Position numbers and translations under genes: made by a program. A stretch of 64,000 nt of DNA from Calothrix brevissima NIES-22 (GTDB lineage: Bacteria; Cyanobacteriota; Cyanobacteriia; Cyanobacteriales; Nostocaceae), in the NCBI RefSeq assembly GCF_002367995.1, contig NZ_AP018207.1:682001-746000 (forward strand). The letters run 5' to 3'. Shown here piece after piece: positions 8,464 through 16,877 of the stretch. The number at the start of each line of letters is the position of its first letter. Position 1 is the stretch's first letter. The notes under the pieces were generated by a model. The model was not told the DNA's origin and ran no database searches. It worked only from the letters and a program-made list of their open reading frames with translations.

Positions 8464-9627
8464 TTATTTTTTAATTCCTTCTTTTTTGTAGATATGTTCA
8501 TGAGTACCAAAATATCTTAAAGATAATTTGTTGCTGTCTACAACTTTACAGCTAAGTCTTAATTCCTGTGCTGTAATATTAATATGTTCTATATCTGTTT
8601 TTTCATATCTACGTAATCTCAGAACATCATCATCCTTTAATGCACTAATACCATCACGGTAATTCAATAATAAATTAGCTACTCTTGCTATTTTTTCCTG
8701 TAGAACTACTTTCTTTTTAACATCAGTGGTACTAGCAAAATCTGTTTCAAGATAGTCATTACAATATTCTAATCTCTTAATGATTTTGGGAAAATTGAGT
8801 AAATTTTTAGAAAATAATTCCTGTTTACATTCATTCCAAATTAATTTACCCCAAATAGATAATTCTAAGTATTGACCGGTACACTTTCGCCAGTTAGGAG
8901 GTAATTTATTGGCATATTCCCATGACACAGGTACTTTTCCAATATCCATCACAGCTAATTGGATGGCATATTCCTGCACTTCTGGTTTATCTATAATTAT
9001 GGGTAATTTAGGAATTGTAATTATTTTATTAGAGCCTTCAAAAATATATATAATTTCATCTGCATATAACATCCCTATTGTATTAAAATAACCTTGCATT
9101 GCTTTAAAGCCACCTACGAGATTAAAGCAAATTGTGTATCCTTTATACTCATCAAGTATTTTCTTCTTAAGAATAGGGATTAAATTGGCAATACCTTCAC
9201 TAAATTGTTCATTGCTATCAGTAGAAAAATTTTCGCTATATAATGGTAAAACGTTATTTATTTTTTGTGATTTTAAAAATTTCTCTAACAATAGCGCACA
9301 GTCTCTTCCTTGTGCAGTATCAGTATAAATCAAACAGTGATGGTCTTCTCTTGCTTGCTCTATTTTCTTATTATACAAGCCATACAAACCATTTAGTTCT
9401 GCACTAGCTTGCCGAATGTCTTCAATATTTCCTGCTAGTTTGTTGTTAGCTCTACTTTTTAATTTTTCTATAATATCAATTATATCCTCGGACATTAGCA
9501 TTTTTTCCTCACTATAATTTGCGGTTTCTAATAACTTCTCATTCCAATAAATTTCATCATCAGATGTTAGATCAATTTGGTTCGTTAATAAACTAGTGCC
9601 AACAGTTGTAACTACTAGTCTCTGCAT
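8464..9627 (-). CDS. CARF-domain effector, probable CARF-RelE (Cami1-like)
   Basis: A 387-aa protein. Residues 1-210 fit the CARF fold of the APE2256/TIGR02619 group: the strand VVTTVGTSLL at the start, TDTAQGRD in the middle, and the ligand-pocket signature NLVGGFKAMQGYFNTIGMLY followed by ADEIIYIFEGS. CARF domains bind the cyclic oligoadenylate made by Cas10. Residues 250-350 are helical. The last 40 residues (LRLSCKVVDSNKLSLRYFG then THEHIY) resemble the strands of a RelE-type mRNA interferase. CARF-RelE proteins such as Cami1 cut ribosome-bound mRNA when activated. The CARF part is well supported; the RelE part is a weaker inference. It sits between the small-subunit gene and a csm3 gene, in the same operon as a GGDD Cas10. 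Confidence 0.75.
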   Translation of the reverse strand: MQRLVVTTVGTSLLTNQIDLTSDDEIYWNEKLLETANYSEEKMLMSEDIIDIIEKLKSRANNKLAGNIEDIRQASAELNGLYGLYNKKIEQAREDHHCLIYTDTAQGRDCALLLEKFLKSQKINNVLPLYSENFSTDSNEQFSEGIANLIPILKKKILDEYKGYTICFNLVGGFKAMQGYFNTIGMLYADEIIYIFEGSNKIITIPKLPIIIDKPEVQEYAIQLAVMDIGKVPVSWEYANKLPPNWRKCTGQYLELSIWGKLIWNECKQELFSKNLLNFPKIIKRLEYCNDYLETDFASTTDVKKKVVLQEKIARVANLLLNYRDGISALKDDDVLRLRRYEKTDIEHINITAQELRLSCKVVDSNKLSLRYFGTHEHIYKKEGIKK

Positions 9628-9654
9628 AGAATTAGACTCCTAAAAAACAATTAC

Positions 9655-10077
9655 TTAAATCTCGCCTTTCCGTTTATATACTAAATAACGCGCACCATAT
9701 CCCAAATAACGTCGGGTTAACTCCAAGTGAATTTTTTTGACGATTTCAGGATCATCTGTATTAGACTCTTGAGCAATTTGTTCTGCTAAATTTTTGATAT
9801 CAGTCTCAATATCTTTGATAATTTTAAATGCTAGTGAGTTCTTACCCCGCCCCCATTTCTTATCACGTCCTACTTGATATAAAAGGAAATTCTTGATTAC
9901 TTCTACACTTTCAGTTGTATCTGAAACTCTTACTATATTACGAAATTGAGATTCTTCTAAATCACCATAAGAATCATGATCGTCTAAGGCTATTTGAATT
10001 AATAGGACTAATTTATCTTCCCGTTTACTAATTCCTCGTTGAATTTTAAGTTGTTCTTGATTGAATACATCACTCAT
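9655..10077 (-). CDS. Probable type III small subunit (Cas11/Csm2-like)
   Basis: A 140-aa, charged and mostly helical protein (IKDIETDIKNLAEQIAQ; KKIHLELTRRYLGYGARYLV). Size, helicity and basic C terminus fit the small subunit that forms the inner filament of type III complexes. No sequence signature proves it. It overlaps csx10 by 4 bp (ATGA), the usual neighbourhood of the small subunit in III-D operons, and it is followed after 27 bp by the CARF gene. Alternative: an unrelated operon-specific helical protein. Confidence 0.6.
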   Translation of the reverse strand: MSDVFNQEQLKIQRGISKREDKLVLLIQIALDDHDSYGDLEESQFRNIVRVSDTTESVEVIKNFLLYQVGRDKKWGRGKNSLAFKIIKDIETDIKNLAEQIAQESNTDDPEIVKKIHLELTRRYLGYGARYLVYKRKGEI

Positions 10078-11294
10078 CTTGCATTCTCCCTAAATACACT
10101 ATGAAACTCATTACAAATTTGCACTTTTCCAAAGCCTTCACAGGTGCGATCGCCTACTCCATATATTTCTAAATTCTCCCAAGCTTTCTCCCATAAATCC
10201 TCTGATTTTACACTGAATAAATACACAGAACCTTTATTAGTGATCAATTCCACATCTTTCATTAAACCCCAAGCAGAATTCCAACCGGAACGATAGTCAT
10301 AGCTGCTATAAGTTGTATGAAGTTCCAAAAAATTATTAATACCCGCAAAATCCTGAAGCATCTTTTCCGAAATTACAGTAGTGCGTTGCCAGTTTTCAGT
10401 TAAGATGGCATCTGCTTGCAAATCTACGGTAAAATAAATACGATTTTCTGGTAAATGTTGGATGGGAAGTCCAAATATATTTTTCCATTCTTCCCAGCGT
10501 TGGCGTAATTTTTGATTAAATTCTTTAACTCTATTGTTAACAGTTGATTTGATTTCACCAGGTAGATTAACTGTAATTTTGACTCTTCCTAAGCCCCGTG
10601 AAGCTGCACCACCTAAACGTAAATCTTCTGGATAATTGCTCAGAAAATTGTATAAAGGTTCTGCTAAATCATCTGCAACGAATATTGTCCCTCTATATAT
10701 GACTGGTTTTTCTTGATAATCTTGAGATTCATTTAAGACTTCTATACTATAAAGCACCTGTTCTTCAGAAGTTGCTCGGCGGCGATTAATACCTACTCTA
10801 GTTAATAAACGGCTAGTTGTCGAATTACGATAATATCTATTCTGCACTTGATAAAAGCCAGTAAAAGCATCGACTCTACCACCATCAACAGGACAATTGG
10901 GATCGTAAATATGACCAAAGCTTTCAGCGCAGAAACGGTCTATTAATGTATCAAAAACACCATTATGTTTAGGATCGTTAGGTTGTGATTTAAAACCTGG
11001 CTTATTTTTGGAACTTAAAGCCGTATTTGGTAATACTCTGACCTCCGATTTAATTTTAAAATCAGCAGGATAGGCATTGTGGAAGATAGCGGGATTTTCG
11101 CCTAAAAATAGCTCGTGAAAATCGTCGCCATGCGTGATGGATGTATTAGCTCGTTTTAATATTACAGATGCGATCGCCCCACGAATTACAGAACCAGGAA
11201 TATAAGTTTCCGCCTCACTTATAGAACCCCCAGGCTTTTGTCGTCCAATAGCTAAAGGAGACAGTGCTTTAATTTCTAAATTTATTTGTTTCAT
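10074..11294 (-). CDS. csx10: Csx10 (Cas5-group RAMP of type III-D)
   Basis: A 406-aa RAMP protein. It starts with INLEIKALSPLAIGRQKPGG, has TYIPGSVIRGAIASVIL near residue 35, a long insertion with possible metal ligands (FCAESFGHIYDPNCPVDGG), RLLTRVGINRRRATSEEQVL near 165, and the glycine-rich loop LRLGGAASRGLGRVKITV near 225. A second Gly-rich segment close to the C terminus (YGVGDRTCEGFGKVQIC) indicates two RAMP halves. Csx10 takes the Cas5 place, capping the 5' handle of the crRNA, and defines subtype III-D. It overlaps the upstream csm3-like gene (stop at 11291) and the downstream small-subunit gene by 4 bp each. Confidence 0.88.
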   Translation of the reverse strand: MKQINLEIKALSPLAIGRQKPGGSISEAETYIPGSVIRGAIASVILKRANTSITHGDDFHELFLGENPAIFHNAYPADFKIKSEVRVLPNTALSSKNKPGFKSQPNDPKHNGVFDTLIDRFCAESFGHIYDPNCPVDGGRVDAFTGFYQVQNRYYRNSTTSRLLTRVGINRRRATSEEQVLYSIEVLNESQDYQEKPVIYRGTIFVADDLAEPLYNFLSNYPEDLRLGGAASRGLGRVKITVNLPGEIKSTVNNRVKEFNQKLRQRWEEWKNIFGLPIQHLPENRIYFTVDLQADAILTENWQRTTVISEKMLQDFAGINNFLELHTTYSSYDYRSGWNSAWGLMKDVELITNKGSVYLFSVKSEDLWEKAWENLEIYGVGDRTCEGFGKVQICNEFHSVFRENAR

Positions 11295-12001
11295 TTCTCA
11301 ATCCCTTTTGCCAAAAAATCCCACGCGGCTTGTTCTACAGGTAATTTTGGTAATTCCCAATGTAACCATCCTAAACCTGTTGACTTACTACCACCCAAAG
11401 CATGAATATGTTGCAGTCCCGCTAAAATTAATGCTCCTGCATAACTTGGAGCGCCTGATAGATGAATCTGGCCTGTAAATCTTAATTGAGTGTTAGCTGG
11501 TGAAGTTTCTAAAAAGTAAAGTTTATTTTCTTCTGCGGTACGTCGGCGGCGGTTAATTGTCACGCCTGGACGCAATACTTCTGGTAAATTATCAGGGTCT
11601 TCTGTACAAATTAAATCATCAAAAATAACACGAGAAGCTAAAACCGGATTCCCAAATATTTGACAAATCAAACAATGATAATTTTCCTCATAACTTGATA
11701 CTTGATATTCTGGACGCTCAAAATTTCCAATTATTCCTGCTCGTTGAGGACACATAGTTTGAGGATTAGGAGAATCACAAATTGACCAATGTAATCCCCT
11801 GGCAAGTTTTTCACATTCATGACGTAGCCGACCTTTAATTTGAGAAGCGGGTATAAGTAAATTTCCTTCAAAGTTACGCACAATTGGCTTATCTGCTAGT
11901 GAACCAGAGGAACCCCCTGCACCAACACATAAAGCTGATTCAATTACAGCTGTAATTTGGTAGGAAGTAATAGGGTTAGATAATTGCTGGAGATATATCA
12001 T
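11291..12001 (-). CDS. Type III RAMP protein, Csm3/Cas7-like
   Basis: A 236-aa RAMP protein. The N-terminal strand (YQITAVIESALCVGAGG) is followed by LLIPASQIKGRLRHECEKLA near residue 50. A Cys cluster (CDSPNPQTMCPQRA, then YHCLICQIFGNP) is a likely zinc site. VTINRRRRTAEENKLYFLE is near residue 145, with a C-terminal glycine-rich loop (LGGSKSTGLGWLHWEL). Among the four csm3-like paralogues this is the closest to the core Csm3 form. It is coupled to cas10 by a 4-bp overlap and to csx10 by another. Confidence 0.87.
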   Translation of the reverse strand: MIYLQQLSNPITSYQITAVIESALCVGAGGSSGSLADKPIVRNFEGNLLIPASQIKGRLRHECEKLARGLHWSICDSPNPQTMCPQRAGIIGNFERPEYQVSSYEENYHCLICQIFGNPVLASRVIFDDLICTEDPDNLPEVLRPGVTINRRRRTAEENKLYFLETSPANTQLRFTGQIHLSGAPSYAGALILAGLQHIHALGGSKSTGLGWLHWELPKLPVEQAAWDFLAKGIEK

Positions 12002-14397
12002 AATTCAGTTTTGCTAGTCAAAATCTTTATTTCATCGACATCACTATCATCATCTGATGCAGCGATGAAATCATATAGATCAACAACATCTCGCCAAATT
12101 GTTTCAAACAAAGGATAATCTGATTTATCATTTTCCAGCGAGCCATCATCATACATCCAAGGTGCTAGATTTCCATTATTTTTTGCATCTTTAGGCTGAC
12201 ACCAAGCTTCTTCAAAGTATTCTTGTAAATTTGGTTTTCCTTGTTTGAGTCGTACCCGGAAGTAACGATAATTGAGAATAGCTGTTTGCTTACCTCTTTC
12301 TAGTAAACTGCGTATTTGATAAAGTTGTGATTTGGGAAACTTAGCTTCTTTCAAAGCTTTTATAACCTTTATCAAACCTCCTAATTCATGGAAAGTATAA
12401 GGAGCAGCATACAATTTTAGTTTTGGTTTTAGATTTTTTAGTAATGCTTGTTTACGAAATTCTTTGATGTCGGAAGAAATCATCGTAACTGATTTCATAG
12501 CCAAAAAATCTACTGTTCCGCCACAATATCCAGCTTTTCTTAACGTTTTAGCACGTTCTTTAGCTGATTTAAGTAACTGTTCTGTTAAGTCTCTAGCATA
12601 GTAAATAGGTGTATTAGATGCGGTAATTAGTACACCAATAGAAGTGCTGAGTTGACATTTAGATATTTTAGCTTCTATAGGTTTATAACGATGTATTTTT
12701 TTCTGTTCTATTGGCTTATTGTCTGACTGAGTTTCATAAGAGCCAATGATAGTCTCACTTCCTGCTATTTCTGTCAAAGGTACTTCCTTGAGGAGAATCC
12801 TTTCAAACTGTTCACCAATAGTTTTGGCAATATTTAATGCTTGATTAGCTGGAACAATGAGGATAATATCATCACCACCAATGGTAATAATTTCAAATGG
12901 ATGAACTATATCACCATTCTGTAAACCTGATTCTGATTCTTCCTCATTAAGATTTTTGAGTTCATGAGGATGAAGGTGATCTGCTAGTGCTTGATACACT
13001 GCATATTCTGTGGCTAATTCTACATCTCTACTAAAAGTCTGATGTTGCTTTGGAGTACGAATTTTCTGAATATAACCACCCATATTATTGCCATCAGCAT
13101 AGATATAGGCTACAAAACCTTTACTAGCATTGGCAATATGGCTGAGGTTTTGAGATATTTCAATGTCTTCAGGTTCAATACCTGCATAGTATTTTTGATC
13201 TAAATTGGGATTATTTTTGAGAAATGACTTAAATTTATCCACCCAACCTTCAATGATAGGACTTTTCCATGTTAATTGAGAATTTTGATACCATCCGGGG
13301 ATTCTGGGTTTTCCTTTCTTGGCTTTGTAACCGACTAAGTGTTTACGAGCCGAAGCTTCAGAAAAATGAGATTCTTTAGGTAGTTCTGGCGGTTGAACAA
13401 TTACTAACGCTGTTCTCCGTTCTCCCTCATCACGTATCAAATAAGGATGGGTTTCAAACATAGGAGGATAACGTCGGCTAGGACGATTAAAATAGTCATG
13501 ACCACTGCGGCGTTGATGAAATAAAATTGCTAATTTGGTAGTTATTTCATTGAAACTTTTACGGTCAGCAAAAGCCTCTTCAACAGCAACAGCTAAATTA
13601 GAGCATCGTTCTGTTTGCGAATTTTTGATATTTTTTTCCAAATTTCCAAAGTAAGCTTGTACTAGCGGTTGCTGATAATTTTGACGATACCAATCTAACC
13701 ATAATGTATTTTCAATAGGCTCTCGGAGCAAGCCAAAGCGAATTTCTAGTAGTTTAAATTTATCTCCAACTGCACAAGAATTTGCTGTTAAAGTTTCTTC
13801 TGTATAGCGTTTTTCAATCGCATTGGCTAAATCATCAACAAATGCAGCCGGACAAAAAGCCAGAATATTACCGCCTGTAGAATAAATAATTAGTTCTGGG
13901 ATAAGAACTTCAGATAAATTAATATTTTTGTGGAAGTTTTTATTTAGCCATGCTCTAACTTCATTACATTCAGCATTATAACGATTAGGATTATCTGCAG
14001 TGGCATAATTACGATTAAAGAATGCAGGTAAATCAATCAGGTTTATTCTATCTAATAAGGCAGATGCACCGCGAATATCTTGAATTTTTGAAGATTCAAA
14101 TAAATATTGCTTAATCTTCGTTGCACCACCATAAACTAAACCAATTTGTGTATTCCAATGCTCTGGATACTTCTCAGGTAATGCTTTTAATTTCTCTAGA
14201 GAATCAGGAAATTCTTCTTGCTGTAATTTCTGTACCTGTCTCATCAATTCTTGAAATTTTTCTGGTAATTCTTTCCTCTGATTTAATGCTTGACGAGTTT
14301 GTGTGACTAAATCATTAGGTTCGCGCTTATCGCCCCAAGCCAAACACCAAGCGATCGCAATTGTTATCGAATTTCTATTTTCCATCTGTGTTGTCAT
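11998..14397 (-). CDS. cas10: Cas10, large subunit of the type III-D effector
   Basis: A 799-aa protein from the chosen ATG. The palm domain motif IGGDDIILIV lies at about residues 506-515 and is intact, so cyclic-oligoadenylate synthesis is expected. Upstream is YADGNNMGGYIQKI, typical of Cas10 palm 1. No N-terminal HD nuclease motif is seen, which fits III-D Cas10 proteins; a lone HD in RSGHDYFNRP near residue 300 does not look like the nuclease. The frame opens at TTG 14415, but ATG 14397 is preferred because GGAG lies 8 bases upstream. The gene overlaps the next RAMP gene by 4 bp. Together with the CARF effector and Csx3 it forms a signalling circuit. Confidence 0.93.
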   Translation of the reverse strand: MTTQMENRNSITIAIAWCLAWGDKREPNDLVTQTRQALNQRKELPEKFQELMRQVQKLQQEEFPDSLEKLKALPEKYPEHWNTQIGLVYGGATKIKQYLFESSKIQDIRGASALLDRINLIDLPAFFNRNYATADNPNRYNAECNEVRAWLNKNFHKNINLSEVLIPELIIYSTGGNILAFCPAAFVDDLANAIEKRYTEETLTANSCAVGDKFKLLEIRFGLLREPIENTLWLDWYRQNYQQPLVQAYFGNLEKNIKNSQTERCSNLAVAVEEAFADRKSFNEITTKLAILFHQRRSGHDYFNRPSRRYPPMFETHPYLIRDEGERRTALVIVQPPELPKESHFSEASARKHLVGYKAKKGKPRIPGWYQNSQLTWKSPIIEGWVDKFKSFLKNNPNLDQKYYAGIEPEDIEISQNLSHIANASKGFVAYIYADGNNMGGYIQKIRTPKQHQTFSRDVELATEYAVYQALADHLHPHELKNLNEEESESGLQNGDIVHPFEIITIGGDDIILIVPANQALNIAKTIGEQFERILLKEVPLTEIAGSETIIGSYETQSDNKPIEQKKIHRYKPIEAKISKCQLSTSIGVLITASNTPIYYARDLTEQLLKSAKERAKTLRKAGYCGGTVDFLAMKSVTMISSDIKEFRKQALLKNLKPKLKLYAAPYTFHELGGLIKVIKALKEAKFPKSQLYQIRSLLERGKQTAILNYRYFRVRLKQGKPNLQEYFEEAWCQPKDAKNNGNLAPWMYDDGSLENDKSDYPLFETIWRDVVDLYDFIAASDDDSDVDEIKILTSKTEL

Positions 14398-14547
14398 TTG
14401 TACATACTCCAGCAATTCTCAACCACACCCCACCCAGAAACGCAAGCATACATCTCATGGGTGAATTTGCCTAAATGCGACTACTCCCCCTGTATCATCA
14501 CCGTAAATCCCCAAATTTATGCAACAGCAGAGAGTTAAATTGGCTAC

Positions 14548-14853
14548 TCAATCAACCAAGTCTCCTAATTTATACGCGGGATTGTGTGTGATAGAAATCA
14601 CATATTTACCAATCTTAGGATCGAAAAAACCAACTGCACCGTAAATATGGGCAAGTTTATGTGCTAAAACAAACGCTACAGGTATGGAGATGGGCCCGTT
14701 AATTTTTAATAACGAACCTCCCTGCAATTCCCCAGCGTTAGCCATTTCCTCTAGTCGCGCGGCTGCATCTTTGACAATTTGGTCATTTTGGGAGGGTTCG
14801 CCAAAATTAACTCGTAAAACCCCATCTTGGAAGTTGATTTTGTACGTAGTCAT
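14548..14853 (-). CDS. csx3: Csx3 (Crn3-type ring nuclease)
   Basis: A 101-aa protein from ATG 14853 (MTTYKINFQDGVLRVNFGEP). The central segment GGSLLKINGPISIPVAFVLA and the tail GKYVISITHNP are characteristic of Csx3. Csx3 enzymes degrade cA4, the second messenger made by Cas10, and so switch off CARF effectors. The frame extends 11 codons upstream to 14886, but that extension lies outside the conserved family start. It is 150 bp upstream of cas10 in the same direction and probably transcribed first or from the same promoter region. Bases 14398-14547 between them are noncoding. Confidence 0.88.
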   Translation of the reverse strand: MTTYKINFQDGVLRVNFGEPSQNDQIVKDAAARLEEMANAGELQGGSLLKINGPISIPVAFVLAHKLAHIYGAVGFFDPKIGKYVISITHNPAYKLGDLVD

Positions 14854-15666
14854 GTTGTTTTCCCGGTGATGAGTTGTTTTCATCATACAGGTAGCTGGAA
14901 GAAGCTTATTCCGATTTTGGTTGAAGATTTGCCTGTTAACTGCTTACATCCCCTAGTGGGGAATAAAACTATAGCAGCGCGCGATCGCACTTTTTATTTA
15001 TTGCTAAATAATCCCATCTTCAGATATATTATTTCTCTACAGGTGGCGATAAATTGTAAAAGCCTAATATCAAATCCTATAATCAACCATATTTACAGAA
15101 TTTCACCTCAGTTATAATCAACATATATATTGCTAATTCATTTCCGCACATTAATTGCGATAAATTACTCTCTTTCAAAGCTTTTGTACTCAAAATCACA
15201 AATTAATAATATTAAATTGTGCGCAATTAAACAATTTTTTTGATAGTTACATTTAAGTTTTATCAAGCTGCTAGTTGCGCTACATATCACAAAACAACTT
15301 TTTGATAAAAAAAATACTCCAAAGATTTTTATTTTCACTGTTTTGACAACTAGTAAAAAAATCCTTAAGCTAATAGATAGGTTTAATTAATCAACGAGAA
15401 AACGGCGATTTTCTTTGGTGAACATCAAGAGTCGTTATCTCAAAAAATCCCCATGAACCAATGAATCAAGACTAAAATCCCAAACTCACGATTGAACTCC
15501 AGCACTCAGTTCCTCTACCACTAACCTAATATTTAAACAACCGGATATCGCCCCAAATATATGTAATTCTATATTCCGGTAATGGTAGAAAAATTGTGGT
15601 TAAAGCTCTTGAGTGTCAATCGTGCGAGTTTGTTTGAGGTTAAGCAAATATGACTAGGAGAATGCC
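14854..15666. other. Intergenic region upstream of csx3 and of the cox cluster
   Basis: About 800 bp of mostly AT-rich DNA separating the divergent csx3 and DUF2231 genes, so it must hold promoters for both. A HIP1 site lies near 14981. A partial palindrome (CATCCCCTAGTGGGGAAT, near 14948) resembles a CRISPR-repeat stem but the flanks do not match. I found no convincing NtcA site. No gene is supported. Confidence 0.5.
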
Positions 15667-16167
15667 GTGTTTGATTATCTAACAAATTTGAATGACCACA
15701 ATTTACCCTATCCGGATACGCTCCATCCAATCGTGGTTCACTTTGTCATTGCGATGGTGCTATTCGCCTTTTGTTGTGATGTAATTGGCTATTTTACGCG
15801 CAACTTTCGCCTATTTGAGGTAAGTTGGTGGAATATGTTCATTGCAACAATTTCCATCTTTGTTGCCATCATTTTTGGTCAATTTGAAGCAGGTTTAGCC
15901 CATCCTTATGAAGCAGCTAAATCAGTCCTCAACGTCCATACACTCATTGGCTGGTCACTATCAGGAATTATTGCCGCCATTACCGCTTGGCGCTACGTAA
16001 TTCGTGCCCGCGATCCTCAGAGATTAACAATTTATTATCTCGGTGCCGGGGCGATTTTAACCGCAATAGTTGGCTTGCAAGTATACCTAGGAGATGAACT
16101 GGTTTGGGTATATGGACTGCATACAGTACCAGTTGTTGAAGCACTCAGAGACGGTCTTTTGCCATGA
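15667..16167 (+). CDS. DUF2231 membrane protein of the cox cluster (first copy)
   Basis: A 166-aa inner-membrane protein with four likely transmembrane helices: IVVHFVIAMVLFAFCCDVIG, MFIATISIFVAIIFGQF, IGWSLSGIIAAITAWRYV and YYLGAGAILTAIVGLQVYLG. The motif LHPIVVHF near residue 19 is the DUF2231 signature; such proteins often accompany terminal oxidases and may help haem or electron transfer. The start is a GTG at 15667, chosen because AGGAG lies 8 bases upstream. It overlaps the second DUF2231 gene by 4 bp (ATGA). As I recall, the Anabaena cox3 locus has the same two-gene head. Confidence 0.85.
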   Translation: MFDYLTNLNDHNLPYPDTLHPIVVHFVIAMVLFAFCCDVIGYFTRNFRLFEVSWWNMFIATISIFVAIIFGQFEAGLAHPYEAAKSVLNVHTLIGWSLSGIIAAITAWRYVIRARDPQRLTIYYLGAGAILTAIVGLQVYLGDELVWVYGLHTVPVVEALRDGLLP

Positions 16168-16769
16168 ACTCAGAACTAATTAACCAATTTAGCGGGCAAC
16201 TCGGCCCAAACGGCTTACCTTACAGTATTCCAGTTCATCCCAACTTAGTCCATCTAACTTTAGGTTTATTCATCATTGGGATTACCTTTGATATCGTTGG
16301 GGCGCTGTTTCCCTTCCAAAAATGGGTTTTTAAATTTTTCGCCATTTCTGTTGAACGTAATAACCTATTTGATGTTGGCTGGTACAACATGGTAGCCGCA
16401 TCTGTCATTACCTTTTTTACAGTCGCTGCTGGCTTTTACGAAATGTTGCTAGCACAACCACCAGCTGATGTGAAAAGCGCTTGGGGATTACCCGCCATAG
16501 ATACGATGATTTGGCATGGTGTCGGTGGTGTATTGTTACTAGCAATTATGATTGGAATGACAGTCTGGAGAGGATACCAGCGCTTTATTACTCGCCGAGA
16601 TGAAGAGAAACAAGTGCAATGGCGCTATCTGTTAACAGGTGTTGTAGTCATGTTTATCTTGTATCTTCACGGCACTTTAGGCGCACAACTAGCCGCCGAA
16701 TTTGGCGTCCACAACACAGCAGATAATTTGTTGCGATTAGGCCAAGACCTAAACACAGCGTTTAAGTAA
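16164..16769 (+). CDS. DUF2231 membrane protein of the cox cluster (second copy)
   Basis: A 201-aa paralogue of the preceding gene. Likely transmembrane helices cover LVHLTLGLFIIGITFDIVG, MVAASVITFFTVAAGFY, GVGGVLLLAIMIGMTVW and LLTGVVVMFILYLHGTLGA. The signature VHPNLVHLTL corresponds to LHPIVVHF in the first copy. Translation is coupled through the ATGA overlap. The 108 bp between it and coxB contain short repeats of the TTGACTATTGACTCTTGAC kind, common between genes of these cyanobacteria. The role is inferred from position in the terminal-oxidase operon; no catalytic motif is seen. Confidence 0.83.
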   Translation: MNSELINQFSGQLGPNGLPYSIPVHPNLVHLTLGLFIIGITFDIVGALFPFQKWVFKFFAISVERNNLFDVGWYNMVAASVITFFTVAAGFYEMLLAQPPADVKSAWGLPAIDTMIWHGVGGVLLLAIMIGMTVWRGYQRFITRRDEEKQVQWRYLLTGVVVMFILYLHGTLGAQLAAEFGVHNTADNLLRLGQDLNTAFK

Positions 16770-16877
16770 TTATGCTTTGCAGAGTCCAAAGTCAAAAGTC
16801 CACAGTCCAAAGTAATGCATTTTGACTATTGACTCTTGACTATTGACTCTTGACCAACGATTAACGCCTCATAGATC

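Noticed and set aside
13400-13520. HD pair in RSGHDYFNRP of Cas10 as a nuclease site
   Set aside because: It lies mid-protein without the surrounding HD-domain pattern; III-D Cas10 proteins usually lack the HD nuclease.
14937-14970. CATCCCCTAGTGGGGAAT as a solo CRISPR repeat
   Set aside because: Only the stem resembles array A; the flanks do not match either repeat.
15186-15199. NtcA-like site GTA-N8-CAC upstream of the DUF2231-cox cluster
   Set aside because: One of the conserved TAC bases differs and no -10 element lies at the usual distance; it is 470 bp from the gene.
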